In this document: positions 34,001 through 41,744 of the stretch, in pieces
How the letters are laid out: every line of letters begins with the position of its first letter
Numbering within the stretch: the stretch's first letter is position 1
Assembly: GCA_025054855.1 (NCBI GenBank)
Contig: JANWZS010000002.1
Span: forward strand, 1 to 64,000
Origin: Candidatus Nitrosocaldus sp.
Lineage (GTDB): Archaea > Thermoproteota > Nitrososphaeria > Nitrososphaerales > Nitrosocaldaceae
Reading direction: 5' to 3'
Length of the DNA stretch: 64,000 nt
Position numbers and translations under genes: made by a program
The notes under the pieces: generated by a model
Database searches by the model: none
Seen by the model: the letters and a program-made list of their open reading frames with translations, nothing else
What the model was told of the DNA's origin: nothing

Positions 34001-34341
34001 AGTATGATATCCCCATCGGGTAGGACCGAACCTATTCTAGGATCATCACCTACACGCATGACCATTTCAGTTGCATCAGCACCAGTTCCAGTGAATGGAC
34101 CACCGTTGACACTTTGACCAGTAACAAAACCATCGCTGGCATCTGATGGTATAGTACTTGCTGCTTCAGCAACCCCCATCTGCAACGGGTATAATACGTA
34201 AACCCACTCATGCCCATTCCAGTACCTATCCGTATACTCATCGACCCTGTAGAGCGCACTCCTCCTCTCCAGTGAAGGCACTGCAAGTACATAAGCACAA
34301 AAAATTATGATGAGCAGTAGAGGTGCTATGCGCATAGCCAT
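31066..34341 (-). CDS. giant cell-surface protein with DNRLRE-like domain and 20-residue repeats
   Basis: This 1091-residue protein begins with a signal/anchor (residues 1-22). Residues about 60-260 resemble the DNRLRE/CBM96-type beta-sandwich (RSFIKFPISSLHG...SAVLKLTIERS). From residue 320 to about 760 run some 22 tandem repeats, most exactly 20 residues long, each opening with Asp. Typical units are DSLSSIDAFTRLISSISTTS and DTTSRMAHLLLSIVEPLHAM. The C-terminal 250 residues are beta-rich. The whole looks like an elongated surface stalk or sheath with terminal binding domains. It is cotranscribed with the upstream 187-residue protein. It is not recognisable as a characterised S-layer protein; adhesion is a guess. 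Confidence 0.85.
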   Translation of the reverse strand: MAMRIAPLLLIIIFCAYVLAVPSLERRSALYRVDEYTDRYWNGHEWVYVLYPLQMGVAEAASTIPSDASDGFVTGQSVNGGPFTGTGADATEMVMRVGDDPRIGSVLPDGDIILTEYRSFIKFPISSLHGKSLASAVLKLTIERSIVNNTHDPSPPFNNPGLGNTLVIHINDYGTLDVSDFNSPSIGNDPGVLIPASVDPSNPVSVSVKNAMQDDINNLRSFTTYMVRTANGTDGDTRRDRWEFYTRNHSVANAPKIEYTLAPTNFTRDLKEQLKLSEHDQLKRGVASSRMANEPLSVLASHTRSLASSRALAELQQVVDVQGRSITASRVFIDSTLPTDSPARLTSRIAGVSEALSAVDLPQALNSFSRLVEEQQAASDLISRLAGYIIGVSESNIITDQQSRISSIMKGILDPLLASDAAATLRSIARSPVDTQAVSDSLSSIDAFTRLISSISTTSDAQSMGYAFTRLIDDATVPSDAISSIKDVAFALVEPIAIVDTLQHISGRVVILIDTISMDDVLSSSSAFHRLITTSLNVGDTTSRMAHLLLSIVEPLHAMDLQAGMVSISRLLSDSMNAADGVARELAKTASISDVMSASDALSRGIDVGRIVALGAGVLDAVGKALTLGVVEHISASELVQMSASYTSYIADAVGISDLFSAYRYLERALQDTIGAGDVFNYLRNLTISVITENVSVTDSIARINAITLMLTEPVVMLDSAGRVIEGMSRDAIESILVIDTVSNVTAFLREVGVLLAMETVKIMDAIGRSVGAGVQMEDYASASDGISSSIGFGRLLEEGIRVDDVLNRTIELMLYVVDGYSILNMLQSYTGYLVNLLDGVGVIASMVTSVVTNPAGTNTGVGAGVGAGGGGVTVLARSTFITVDASTVRDTLLLEGFLMDRDGVIPFSAVLSVSIVDASNPVASYRSSVEVTDGRYRLAIPVDEIFIALAPNSAEMDARITVAFNGHEHNIAGARYIYLPSSTDGTIRLERGIVFEAPTFNLVPSSVRYLGERLLIIYVENDGDDPIDALRITVSEGKPIKVKVSRNWSVTVQDDGIMLEGVDGHVLEQGERLMIIILKQGQFTYTVSAR
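32060..33384 (-). repeat. 60-bp (20-residue) tandem repeat array
   Basis: About 22 diverged units encode the D-x2-S-x14-18 repeats of the surface protein. Period is 20 residues in nearly all units, with two of 21 and one of 18. DNA identity between units is low, so the period is kept by selection on the protein rather than by recent duplication. Confidence 0.8.
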
Positions 34342-34359
34342 CTCCTTGGGCTTGGATTG

Positions 34360-34923
34360 CTATGTTATGTTGATCTGCCAGTTTATGGTTATAGAGTCAC
34401 CAGCCTGCAGGGTTGGGGGGTTACTTATCAGTGCTACCGCAACCAGTGTACCCCCGCTAGCCTGATCGAATAGACCAGCCTTGTTTATTGTGAATGTAGG
34501 GTTTGCACCACTTGCCATGGTGAACGTCCTGCTTATTGTGATCTGCCCAGTACCCCCAAGTGTAGCAGTGCCCTGAGCCCTGGCAAGCCCCTGCCCAGTT
34601 ATCTCCCCTGCCAGTGACGTATCCCCAGCAGCGGGTGCAGTGGAGTCTGTGCTCAACGCTATGTACTGCGCAGTGCTATTACTGGCGGTGCCGAATGCCT
34701 GCTGCCTTATAAAGTTCCTACCAGCATCGGTTATAAGGTTGTGCGTCTCATACCTGTACACTATCTGCCCATCCCTCTCAACGATCACAAGCACCCTATC
34801 ATGGAATACTGCACTCTCATGGCTGCTCTTGCCTATGAGCATACTGGTGCTGGAGGCCATGTACCAGAGGAAAGTTCCTGCTAAGAGGATACTTATCCCC
34901 GTCAGTATCCATATCTTGACCAT
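34360..34923 (-). CDS. membrane-anchored protein resembling phage virion/tail-fibre proteins
   Basis: This 187-residue protein has one N-terminal membrane segment (about residues 5-24), then a beta-rich ectodomain. The ectodomain reads HNLITDAGRNFIRQQAFG, then YIALSTDSTAPAAGDTSLAGE, then SRTFTMASGANPTFTINKAGLF, and ends SITINWQINIT. This order is typical of a class of phage tail or virion proteins, here attached to a membrane anchor. No other phage genes are near. It lies 18 nt upstream of the giant repeat protein on the same strand and probably forms a surface complex with it. Confidence 0.78.
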   Translation of the reverse strand: MVKIWILTGISILLAGTFLWYMASSTSMLIGKSSHESAVFHDRVLVIVERDGQIVYRYETHNLITDAGRNFIRQQAFGTASNSTAQYIALSTDSTAPAAGDTSLAGEITGQGLARAQGTATLGGTGQITISRTFTMASGANPTFTINKAGLFDQASGGTLVAVALISNPPTLQAGDSITINWQINIT

Positions 34924-34944
34924 AACCTGAATAACTTATGGATA

Positions 34945-34962
34945 TACAAAAGTTTTATGGTC
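34945..34962. promoter_or_regulatory. divergent promoter, surface-protein operon / hypothetical secreted protein
   Basis: ACAAAAGTTTTATGG is TATA-like in both directions, about 28-32 nt from the minus ATG at 34923 and about 35-40 nt from the plus ATG at 34991. The layout suggests coordinated expression of the two surface transcription units. Confidence 0.35.
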
Positions 34963-34990
34963 AACTCACCCATATGCGGGAATTAACGGT

Positions 34991-35947
34991 ATGAGTTATA
35001 TGAGAAGCCGAGTAAGAGTAGGTATGAAGAGGGCTCTACTGCTGACCTTGCCATTGGTGGCATGGCTCACCATACTCTATACCAACGCCCTGATAACGCT
35101 CAGCATAGATACCTATGCTAGCACTGTGGATGATGACAGTGGTGTCTATGAAGATGGCGAGCAATCCAGTTCCAGCATCATACCTGAATCAAGCAGGTGG
35201 GTCACGGACGGCTATGATGATGATGGTAGCGATCGATGGAGGTTCAAGGTCTGGAAGTGGCGTGAGTTCCTTGCATGTGAGTCCATAGCGCTGGATATGC
35301 ATGGTGGTGATGCATACAACTACGTTAGGTACAGGGGCTCGAGCGTAGAGATGAGCCTGCTAACCCTGCCAGAGATGGACTATGTGCATGTCGCTGGTAT
35401 TAGCGTTGGCGATGTATGGACCAACGGCACGGATGTGTACCAGCCTGAGCCACTCAGCGTAGCAGCGCTAGAGCACCTCACACTCAGCATCAAGGTGCAC
35501 GAGTTCAAGGGAGCACCACTCTCCCCAGTAGTATTCCCATCCTGGTATGCATTACTTACCGATCTCTGGTTCAGGGTCAAGAATGTCACTATAGAGGATG
35601 GTGATGGTGTGGAGCACTACGAGGAGAAGGTACTTGGCATAGATGTCTACCACCGCACCATGGGTGGAGGACTCAACATAGTAATGGGGCTGGGGGATGA
35701 CTACTCTAGGATAGAGCCGTGCAACAAGAACTTCATCTACAGCATAAACCTCTCATCCTATGATGGGATACACATAGATGTGCTTGAGTTGCTGAGCAGG
35801 GCTCAGGAGGAGGCCAGTAAGAAGGGATGGCACTTCAGCATAGAGGATGTTGAACTGGTCATGGTCGAGACTGTGCTGGAGAGTTACTGGTCGTACGCAT
35901 ACGCAAGGATAGAACCCCCTAGCATAATCTACAAGGCTGGAGGCTGA
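34991..35947 (+). CDS. secreted or membrane-anchored protein of unknown function
   Basis: This 318-residue protein has an N-terminal hydrophobic segment (about residues 14-36) and then a wholly extracytoplasmic region. That region is rich in aromatic residues and strands (WRFKVWKWREFLACESIALDMHGG; WYALLTDLWFRV; NIVMGLGDD; HIDVLELLSRAQ). The strand-rich pattern with DLWFRV and a late helix recalls concanavalin-like glucanase folds such as GH12, but no catalytic pair can be assigned with confidence. It is divergent from the giant repeat-protein operon, so a surface role is likely. I do not recognise the family. Confidence 0.75.
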   Translation: MSYMRSRVRVGMKRALLLTLPLVAWLTILYTNALITLSIDTYASTVDDDSGVYEDGEQSSSSIIPESSRWVTDGYDDDGSDRWRFKVWKWREFLACESIALDMHGGDAYNYVRYRGSSVEMSLLTLPEMDYVHVAGISVGDVWTNGTDVYQPEPLSVAALEHLTLSIKVHEFKGAPLSPVVFPSWYALLTDLWFRVKNVTIEDGDGVEHYEEKVLGIDVYHRTMGGGLNIVMGLGDDYSRIEPCNKNFIYSINLSSYDGIHIDVLELLSRAQEEASKKGWHFSIEDVELVMVETVLESYWSYAYARIEPPSIIYKAGG

Positions 35948-36053
35948 TATACACATGCTTATGATGAGGCGATCCTCTACTGGCACTGGTTATTATCAAG
36001 GCATACTATGAAAGATACTTAAAGAACATGCACCACATCTCTTACTGGAGGGT

Positions 36054-37250
36054 ATGGTAGAGGGGGAGGGGGAGAGGGGTCATTACAGGTACGGAAGTCG
36101 TGAGAGGAGTGGTGTAGTCCTCTCCATCATAGTACCTACATACAACGAGTCAGAGAATATACCACACCTCCTGCGATCTATAAGGGATGGTCTGGAGGCA
36201 AAGCTGCAGCGCATAGATTCTAGTGCTGAGGTCATAATAGTTGATGATGGTAGCCCAGATGGTACTGCCGAGGTTGCAGAGAGGCACTCCAACATGGCAG
36301 AGAGGCTCCGCATCAGGGTACTGCGCAGGCACAGTAGGAGGGATCTGCTCTCTGCTGTGCTCGATGGGCTGAATACCGCTGAGGGCAGCAACATAGTTGT
36401 TATGGATGCGGATCTCTCGCACCCCCCATCGCTGATCCCTACTATGCTCGATGAGCTCATGCATGATAGGTGTGATCTTGTTATAGCATCAAGGTACGTT
36501 GATGGTGGTTCTGTGGCAGAGTGGAGTATCAGGCGCAAGGCGTTGAGCATCTCAGCCAACATGCTGGCAAGGACCATCCTCAACCTGAAGGTGAAGGATG
36601 CGGTATCTGGCTTCTTTGCGTGCAGGAGATGGGTACTCGAGGGTGTGAACTTCACCACGTCAGGGTACAAGATACTGCTCGAGTTGCTGGTGAAGGCTGA
36701 TAACATAAGGGTCAAGGAGATACCATACACGTTCGTGAACAGGAGCCATGGGAAGAGCAAGTTCAGTGCAAGGGTTGCCATAGATTACATGAGGGCAGTC
36801 TGGATGCTCTACAGGTACGGTAGGAAGAGGAGGGTTGAGAGGAGAGGATCTGTACTCTTCCTCTCGAGGGCAGCAAGGTTCTACACGGTAGGGGCAAGCG
36901 GGCTGGCAGTGAACTATGGTGTAGCCTCTATAGCAAACCTGCTGCTCTCAAACATGCATATCGCAACCCTTGCAGGCATACTCTGCTCCATCACATCCAA
37001 CTTCATCCTGAACAAGCTCTGGACGTTCGAGGATACAGACCTTGCCATTCTGCATGTGCTCAGGCAGTATGCGTACTATGTCGGTCTGAGTTCTGTTGGT
37101 GGAGTACTGCAGTTCACCCTCACCCATCTGTTAAGCAGCATCTACGGGATGCAGTACAACATCGCTCTGATCCTAGCGATAGGGGTAGCATCTATGTGGA
37201 ACTTCCTATCCAACAAGAAGTGGACATTCAGGGAGAAGGTCTGGGGCTAG
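36054..37250 (+). CDS. dolichol-phosphate-mannose-synthase-like glycosyltransferase with GtrA domain
   Basis: The N-terminal GT2 domain (about residues 20-255) has SIIVPTYNESENIP, VDDGSPDGT and the metal/nucleotide motif MDADLSHPP, typical of polyprenol-phosphate mannose/glucose synthases. The C-terminal part (about 275-395) is a four-helix GtrA membrane domain (FYTVGASGLAVNYGV, FILNKLWTFED, FLSNKKWTF). The enzyme would make lipid-linked sugar at the cytoplasmic membrane for protein or surface glycosylation. It starts after GGAGGG. A TATA-like GATACTTAAAG lies about 40 nt upstream. It is next to the surface-protein locus, consistent with glycosylating it. Confidence 0.92.
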   Translation: MVEGEGERGHYRYGSRERSGVVLSIIVPTYNESENIPHLLRSIRDGLEAKLQRIDSSAEVIIVDDGSPDGTAEVAERHSNMAERLRIRVLRRHSRRDLLSAVLDGLNTAEGSNIVVMDADLSHPPSLIPTMLDELMHDRCDLVIASRYVDGGSVAEWSIRRKALSISANMLARTILNLKVKDAVSGFFACRRWVLEGVNFTTSGYKILLELLVKADNIRVKEIPYTFVNRSHGKSKFSARVAIDYMRAVWMLYRYGRKRRVERRGSVLFLSRAARFYTVGASGLAVNYGVASIANLLLSNMHIATLAGILCSITSNFILNKLWTFEDTDLAILHVLRQYAYYVGLSSVGGVLQFTLTHLLSSIYGMQYNIALILAIGVASMWNFLSNKKWTFREKVWG

Positions 37251-37333
37251 CATATCCAGCATCTGCATGGACTTTGACTAAAGTACCATTGGCAGCAGAT
37301 AGTCAGTTGAACATCCAATTTAAATCCCATCGC

Positions 37334-38146
37334 ATGCGAATCACTCCGTTGGATACCCTAGAGTCGCTCAACAGGGTCATAGTCTCATGCACCAAGTGTG
37401 AGAGGCTTGTAAGGTACAGGGAGCAGGTAGCCATGAGGAAGGTGAGGAGGTTCAGGGACTGCGAGTACTGGGCAAGGCCAGTACCAGGGTTTGGGGATGT
37501 GAATGCCAGACTGCTCATAATAGGCTTGGCACCTGCGGCACATGGTGCAAACAGGACTGGGAGGATGTTCACTGGAGACTCTTCTGGCTCATGGTTGATG
37601 AGGGCACTCCATGAGACTGGGTTTGCCAACAAGCCAGCGAGTATAAGCAGGGATGATGGGCTCACATTACGAGATGCGTACATAACTGCAGTGCTGAGAT
37701 GTGCACCCCCAGATAACAGACCTACCAGGGAGGAGATAGGTAACTGCGTGCAGTACCTTATCAATGAGGTGCGCCTGCTCAGGAGGGTTAGGATAGTGCT
37801 TACCCTAGGGTCCATAGCATTCAATGCTTACTGCAGGATGAGTGGTGTGACAGGTCTGGAGTTTAGGCATGGTGCATGCTATGAGGTATGGGATGATGAC
37901 TACTATGGGGATGATGATTATGATAAGAATGGCGATAAGGATGGCAGTAGTAATAGTAGTAGTAGGAGTAGTAATAGTAGTAGGAGGAGTAGGAGGAGTA
38001 GGAGGAGGGGTAGGATGATCACACTAATCGCATCATACCATCCGAGCAGGCAGAATACGCAGACTGGTAGGCTGAGTTGGGGTATGTGGATCGATGTATT
38101 CAGGAGGATAAGGCTCATGCTAGATGGGTCTGAACTCAAGCCCTAA
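37334..38146 (+). CDS. uracil-DNA glycosylase, family 5 (UDGb)
   Basis: This thermophile-type DNA glycosylase removes uracil, and often other deaminated bases. Four cluster cysteines are visible (CTKC near the start, CEYW, and a later Cys). The family-5 motif GLAPAAHGANRTGRMFTGD, with its GLAPA-type active site, is followed by the C-terminal SYHPSRQNTQTGRL. A 45-residue Asp/Tyr, Ser and Arg low-complexity insert (about 37890-38015, from AGT/AGG codon repeats) splits the end of the fold. The open frame runs back into the glycosyltransferase gene. ATG 37334 gives the family-like start MRITPLDTLESL. Confidence 0.9.
   Translation: MRITPLDTLESLNRVIVSCTKCERLVRYREQVAMRKVRRFRDCEYWARPVPGFGDVNARLLIIGLAPAAHGANRTGRMFTGDSSGSWLMRALHETGFANKPASISRDDGLTLRDAYITAVLRCAPPDNRPTREEIGNCVQYLINEVRLLRRVRIVLTLGSIAFNAYCRMSGVTGLEFRHGACYEVWDDDYYGDDDYDKNGDKDGSSNSSSRSSNSSRRSRRSRRRGRMITLIASYHPSRQNTQTGRLSWGMWIDVFRRIRLMLDGSELKP
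37943..38015 (+). repeat. AGT/AGG codon-repeat tract in the UDG gene
   Basis: Tandem AGT, AAT and AGG triplets encode Ser/Asn then Arg runs inside the glycosylase reading frame. The tract is a microsatellite-like expansion in a conserved enzyme. Confidence 0.65.
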
Positions 38147-38902
38147 CCTCCTCAGCACTTCCGCTATATGCTCATCGGCATCGATGACGCTGAGCCTCGA
38201 CCCTTCAGCACCCTCCCTGCTCAGCATGCCATGCTCCCCAAGGTATGCCTTGACCCTTGCTACCGTATCCATCACAGGGTTCATCATCTTGATGTTGGGG
38301 TAGAGCGAGTGTAAGGCATCCTCTATGAGTGCTATGTGCGTGCTCCCCAGCACTATGCAATCTATACTCGCATCCCTGAGCAGCCTCCTGCACACATCCG
38401 CTATAGCATGCATGGCATCACCATGGAGGAACCTTGATGACTCCACTATATCTATCAGTTCCGTAGCATCAACAAGAGTCACACTCGCCCTACTCATGTA
38501 TGCCCTGAACACATCCTGCAGCTCTACACTCCTCACGAGCGCCCTACTCGCAAGAACCGCAATGTTACTGCTGTTGAATAACTCTACAGCCCTCTCGAGG
38601 CACTGGTGGAGGTACACGCCGAACAACGGTATGCTGCTCCCCAGCCTCAGATCGTTGAGTATAAGCATCGATGGGGTTATGGATGCGACTATTACGCACT
38701 TTGGATCGTATGCCCCAAGCCTTCCTATACCCCTCTCCACTATAGCCCTCAACTCCTCCCTGCTCTTCAGCCCATACGGGTAGTTCCTCCTATCGGCGAA
38801 GTAGATTATATGCTCCTCAGGGAGCTCACGCACAAGTACCCTTATCACCGATATCGAGCCTAGACCAGAGTCGAACACTCCTATAGGCCTGAGCATAGGC
38901 AA
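38120..38902 (-). CDS. glutamate/aspartate racemase-family protein lacking both catalytic cysteines
   Basis: The 260-residue fold is clearly that of MurI: IGVFDSGLGSISVI at the N terminus, YFADRRNYPYGLKSREEL, and NPVMDTVARV toward the end. The two catalytic cysteines are replaced by serine. The ACNTAS-type motif reads VASITPSM, and the GCTHYPL-type motif reads GSTHIALI. A cysteine-based two-base racemase reaction is therefore not expected. Archaea also lack peptidoglycan, the usual sink for D-Glu. It may be a repurposed ligand-binding protein, or a hydrolase or lyase of the same fold. It overlaps the UDG gene 3' end by 27 bp. Confidence 0.85.
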   Translation of the reverse strand: MPMLRPIGVFDSGLGSISVIRVLVRELPEEHIIYFADRRNYPYGLKSREELRAIVERGIGRLGAYDPKCVIVASITPSMLILNDLRLGSSIPLFGVYLHQCLERAVELFNSSNIAVLASRALVRSVELQDVFRAYMSRASVTLVDATELIDIVESSRFLHGDAMHAIADVCRRLLRDASIDCIVLGSTHIALIEDALHSLYPNIKMMNPVMDTVARVKAYLGEHGMLSREGAEGSRLSVIDADEHIAEVLRRLGLEFRPI

Positions 38903-38997
38903 TGGTATAGGGCATAACTAATAACCATTTCTTTTTTCTTAACCCTGTCAACAACTATGCACATACAATGATAATAATGGTTATGCTGATTGCTGGC

Positions 38998-39633
38998 ATG
39001 ACAGAGTTCAGTGGCAAGTGGGTAAAGAAGGATGATAGAGGGATGGGGGATAGGGTCAAGGATGCCCTGAAGCCACAGGGTCCTCTAAGACCTAGGGTCG
39101 AGCAGGCTATGAACAGGATACAGCTGCAGATACAGAAGATAGACAACATGCTGGCTAGGATGCGTGAGAAGGATGCCATGCTCTTCAGGAGGATAGTCGA
39201 GGCTGTACACAAGCATGATATGGAGACTGGGAGGATGCTATCCAACGAGTTGGCTGAGGTTAGGAGGGTGAGCAAGACCATGAACAACGCAAAGATCGCC
39301 CTGGAGCAGGTGCACCTTAGGCTGAGCACCGTGCACGATATAGGTGACCTTGCCGTATCGCTAGCCCCTGCGATAGGTGTCATGAAGGGTGTGAAGCAGG
39401 GCATAAGCAGGTTCATGCCAGAGGCCGAGGGAGAGATCAACGAGATGACGAGTACGCTGAGCAACCTGATGGTGGATACCATGCAGGGAGGCAACTTCAA
39501 CTTCGTGAGCGATGTAAGCAATGAGGAGGTTGAGAGGATACTCTCAGAGGCAGCAGCGGTAGCAGAGAAGAGTCTGGATAGCAAGCTGCCATCTGTTACA
39601 ACAGCATCGGCAGAGGAGTTACCAAGGTTCTGA
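38998..39633 (+). CDS. cdvB: CdvB-type ESCRT-III protein
   Basis: This 211-residue, highly helical and charged protein has the SNF7/ESCRT-III core (about residues 30-165). The core has a basic first helix RPRVEQAMNRIQLQIQKIDNMLARM and an amphipathic hairpin. A short linker and C-terminal tail (NEEVERILSEAAAVAE) follow, instead of a winged-helix domain. It polymerises at the division site or on membranes in archaea with Cdv-type division. CdvA and CdvC are not in the window, and several CdvB paralogues are usual. ATG 38998 (MTEFSGKW) is preferred; ATG 38968 is in frame. Confidence 0.9.
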   Translation: MTEFSGKWVKKDDRGMGDRVKDALKPQGPLRPRVEQAMNRIQLQIQKIDNMLARMREKDAMLFRRIVEAVHKHDMETGRMLSNELAEVRRVSKTMNNAKIALEQVHLRLSTVHDIGDLAVSLAPAIGVMKGVKQGISRFMPEAEGEINEMTSTLSNLMVDTMQGGNFNFVSDVSNEEVERILSEAAAVAEKSLDSKLPSVTTASAEELPRF

Positions 39634-39981
39634 TGATCTACTACCATTACCCATCAAGCGGATCACGAGATGGGATTAGTGCAGATAATGCAGATGATAC
39701 TTTACGCTATAGAGCGGTACGGTTTCATTAATTCATTTATTTATTTACTCATACATTCATTCTCCTACTCGCATGCATCCATTATGACCCATGAACGACC
39801 AACTCATACATGCAGCGAGGCACAGACAGGAGCAGGGAATCGATGGCAATGGCTAGTATGATACAGCATCCATCATGATGATGATGTGCATAGCTCACGG
39901 GCTATCAGCAACAAGATTAACATGTAAGAAGAATGCATATACTATTGCGGCACAAGCATTATCATGGATCTATAGCAGTTC
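39634..39981. other. 348-bp intergenic gap between cdvB and cbiF
   Basis: The two flanking genes converge here. The gap holds a (TTTA)n-rich stretch near 39730-39755 and short CATGATGATGATG repeats near 39872-39885. The 63-codon open frame at 39670 has no ribosome site and no family-like sequence. I see no gene. Confidence 0.4.
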
Positions 39982-40797
39982 TCAACCTGCATGACCCTGC
40001 TCTACCCTCCTAGCATCCCTGTACGAGTGCGTGAACTCAGAGTCGTACACCCTTGAGAACTCGTACTCCTTTGGTCTAACGACATCCCCAACTATGATCA
40101 CTGCTGTCCTGTTTATCCTGGCCTCCCTCACCCTTGATGCTATATCCTTGAGCGTACCAACTATCACCTTCTCATCACTCCATGTTGCCCTATACACCAC
40201 AGCCACAGGGGTATCCCCATCGTAACCAGCAGCAACCAACTCCCCAACTATATCATTGATTAGGTGGACGCTCAGGTAGAATGCCATGGTGCATCTATGC
40301 TTTGCAAGCTCCCTTATGCTCTCCCTCTCAGGTACAGGGGTCCTGTGCTCTGCCCTGGTTATTATAACCGTCTGCGTAACACCTGGTAGCGTGAGTTCAG
40401 TCTTGAGTCTAGCAATTGCAGCGAACAGTGCACTTATCCCTGGTACTATCTCAACATCTATACCATCTCTGGCAAGGGCATCTATCTGCTCTCTGGTTGC
40501 AGAGTAGAGCGATGGATCTCCATCGTGCAGCCTTATTGCAAGCCTCCCACTCATGGCGCTCTCCTTGAGCACTGAGTATATCTCCTCCCTGCTCATCCCA
40601 GACGCATCGTGCAGCACAGCACCGCTCTTCGCATACTCAAGTATCTCTGGATTCAGTAGTGAGCCAGAGTATACTATCACATCAGCGCTCTCGATCAGCC
40701 TCTTAGCCTTTATGGTGAGCAACTCCCTATCCCCTGGCCCAGCACCAACGAAGTACACCTTGCCCTTGCTGCTGTCCCTTCCATCCATCCCCATCAC
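39982..40797 (-). CDS. cbiF: precorrin-4/cobalt-precorrin-4 C11-methyltransferase
   Basis: This SAM-dependent corrin methyltransferase acts at C11. The tetrapyrrole-methylase signatures are KVYFVGAGPGDRELLTIKA at the N terminus, VIVYSGSLLNPE, HDGDPSLYSATREQ and EIVPGISALFAA, which together point to CbiF/CobM rather than the other family members. It is full length at 271 residues. It follows cbiL by about 80 nt on the same strand, so the ring-methylation genes are grouped here, away from the late cobalamin operon at 1-5.7 kb. Confidence 0.94.
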   Translation of the reverse strand: MMGMDGRDSSKGKVYFVGAGPGDRELLTIKAKRLIESADVIVYSGSLLNPEILEYAKSGAVLHDASGMSREEIYSVLKESAMSGRLAIRLHDGDPSLYSATREQIDALARDGIDVEIVPGISALFAAIARLKTELTLPGVTQTVIITRAEHRTPVPERESIRELAKHRCTMAFYLSVHLINDIVGELVAAGYDGDTPVAVVYRATWSDEKVIVGTLKDIASRVREARINRTAVIIVGDVVRPKEYEFSRVYDSEFTHSYRDARRVEQGHAG

Positions 40798-40876
40798 CTT
40801 CTTCTTCTACCTCCTCCCCTCACCTCTCTCCTTCCCTGCCCTGCTCTACCCCATCATCATCAATAACAACATCAAC

Positions 40877-41680
40877 TTACCCATCACCACCCTCTACCCT
40901 GCATACTCTGCTGCTTTGCATATACCCTTGATGCTCACGCTTCACCACCATCATGGAGAAGTACTTGCTCACCGCACTCACATCCATATCCCTGAGCCTG
41001 GACATGGTTATGATCTCGCCCTCAGAACCCACATCCTGCGCTATAGCAACGTATGCATCATCTGACATGGACTCCCTGACTATCCTTATCACATCGCTGA
41101 AGTACCTACCATCCTTCAGGAATACTATGGTATCACAACTCCTCGCTATACTCCTGACCCTCTCAAGGTCGTAGCATGCTGGTACTATGGCCATTATCTG
41201 CTCCCCCTCAACCAGGTTCATCTTTGCCTGGGATGCGAAGGATGTGAACGATGTTATCCCTGGCACTATCTCAACATATATCTCTGGGTACCTCATGCTC
41301 AGCTCCCTGTGCATGTAGGTGAACGTGCTGTAGAGCGAAGGGTCACCAACGCATAGGTATGCTACAACCTTACCACTCAAGCACTCCCTCGCTATCTCAT
41401 CCGCATTACTCCTCCATACATCTTCCAGCCTGCTCTTATCCTTGACCATGGGGAATATGAGGCTCCTGACCTCAACCTCTCTACTCCTGATCCTCTCATC
41501 TATCACTGGTCTAACTATGCTGAGGGCCATGCTCTCCCTACCCTCCCTGGACGTTGGTGCAAACAGCACGTTGCAACCCTTCAGTACCTCTACAGCCTTG
41601 AGTGTCAGCAGCATGGGATCGCCTGGGCCACAGCCTATACAGTATAACCTCCCACTAGAACCAGTGCCTGTACTGCTCAT
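40877..41680 (-). CDS. cbiL: precorrin-2/cobalt-factor-II C20-methyltransferase
   Basis: This is a SAM-dependent corrin methyltransferase acting at C20. The signatures are GRLYCIGCGPGDPMLLTLKAV, FAPTSREGRESMA, YLCVGDPSLYSTFTYMHREL and EIVPGITSFTSFASQAKMNLVEGEQ, which is the CbiL/CobI pattern. It is 267 residues long. A TATA-like CTATTTAAATATCC about 43 nt upstream gives it its own promoter, with a leader of roughly 17 nt. Confidence 0.94.
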   Translation of the reverse strand: MSSTGTGSSGRLYCIGCGPGDPMLLTLKAVEVLKGCNVLFAPTSREGRESMALSIVRPVIDERIRSREVEVRSLIFPMVKDKSRLEDVWRSNADEIARECLSGKVVAYLCVGDPSLYSTFTYMHRELSMRYPEIYVEIVPGITSFTSFASQAKMNLVEGEQIMAIVPACYDLERVRSIARSCDTIVFLKDGRYFSDVIRIVRESMSDDAYVAIAQDVGSEGEIITMSRLRDMDVSAVSKYFSMMVVKREHQGYMQSSRVCRVEGGDG

Positions 41681-41714
41681 TTACGCATCCATCCTGATCG
41701 AGGATAGTGGCAGG

Positions 41715-41730
41715 GATATTTAAATAGTGA
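41715..41730 (-). promoter_or_regulatory. TATA box upstream of cbiL
   Basis: CTATTTAAATATCC lies between cbiT and cbiL on the minus strand, about 43 nt before the cbiL ATG. It suggests that cbiL-cbiF can be transcribed separately from cbiT. Confidence 0.4.
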
Positions 41731-41744
41731 TGAGTCGAGTCAGG

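Noticed and set aside
34360-34923. Prophage remnant, from the virion-like protein
   Set aside because: No integrase, capsid, terminase, tRNA target or composition change was seen around it; the neighbours are surface proteins and housekeeping genes.
39670-39861. 63-codon open frame between cdvB and cbiF
   Set aside because: No ribosome-binding site, a composition driven by TTTA-type repeats, and a product (many Tyr/His/Ser) unlike neighbouring proteins.
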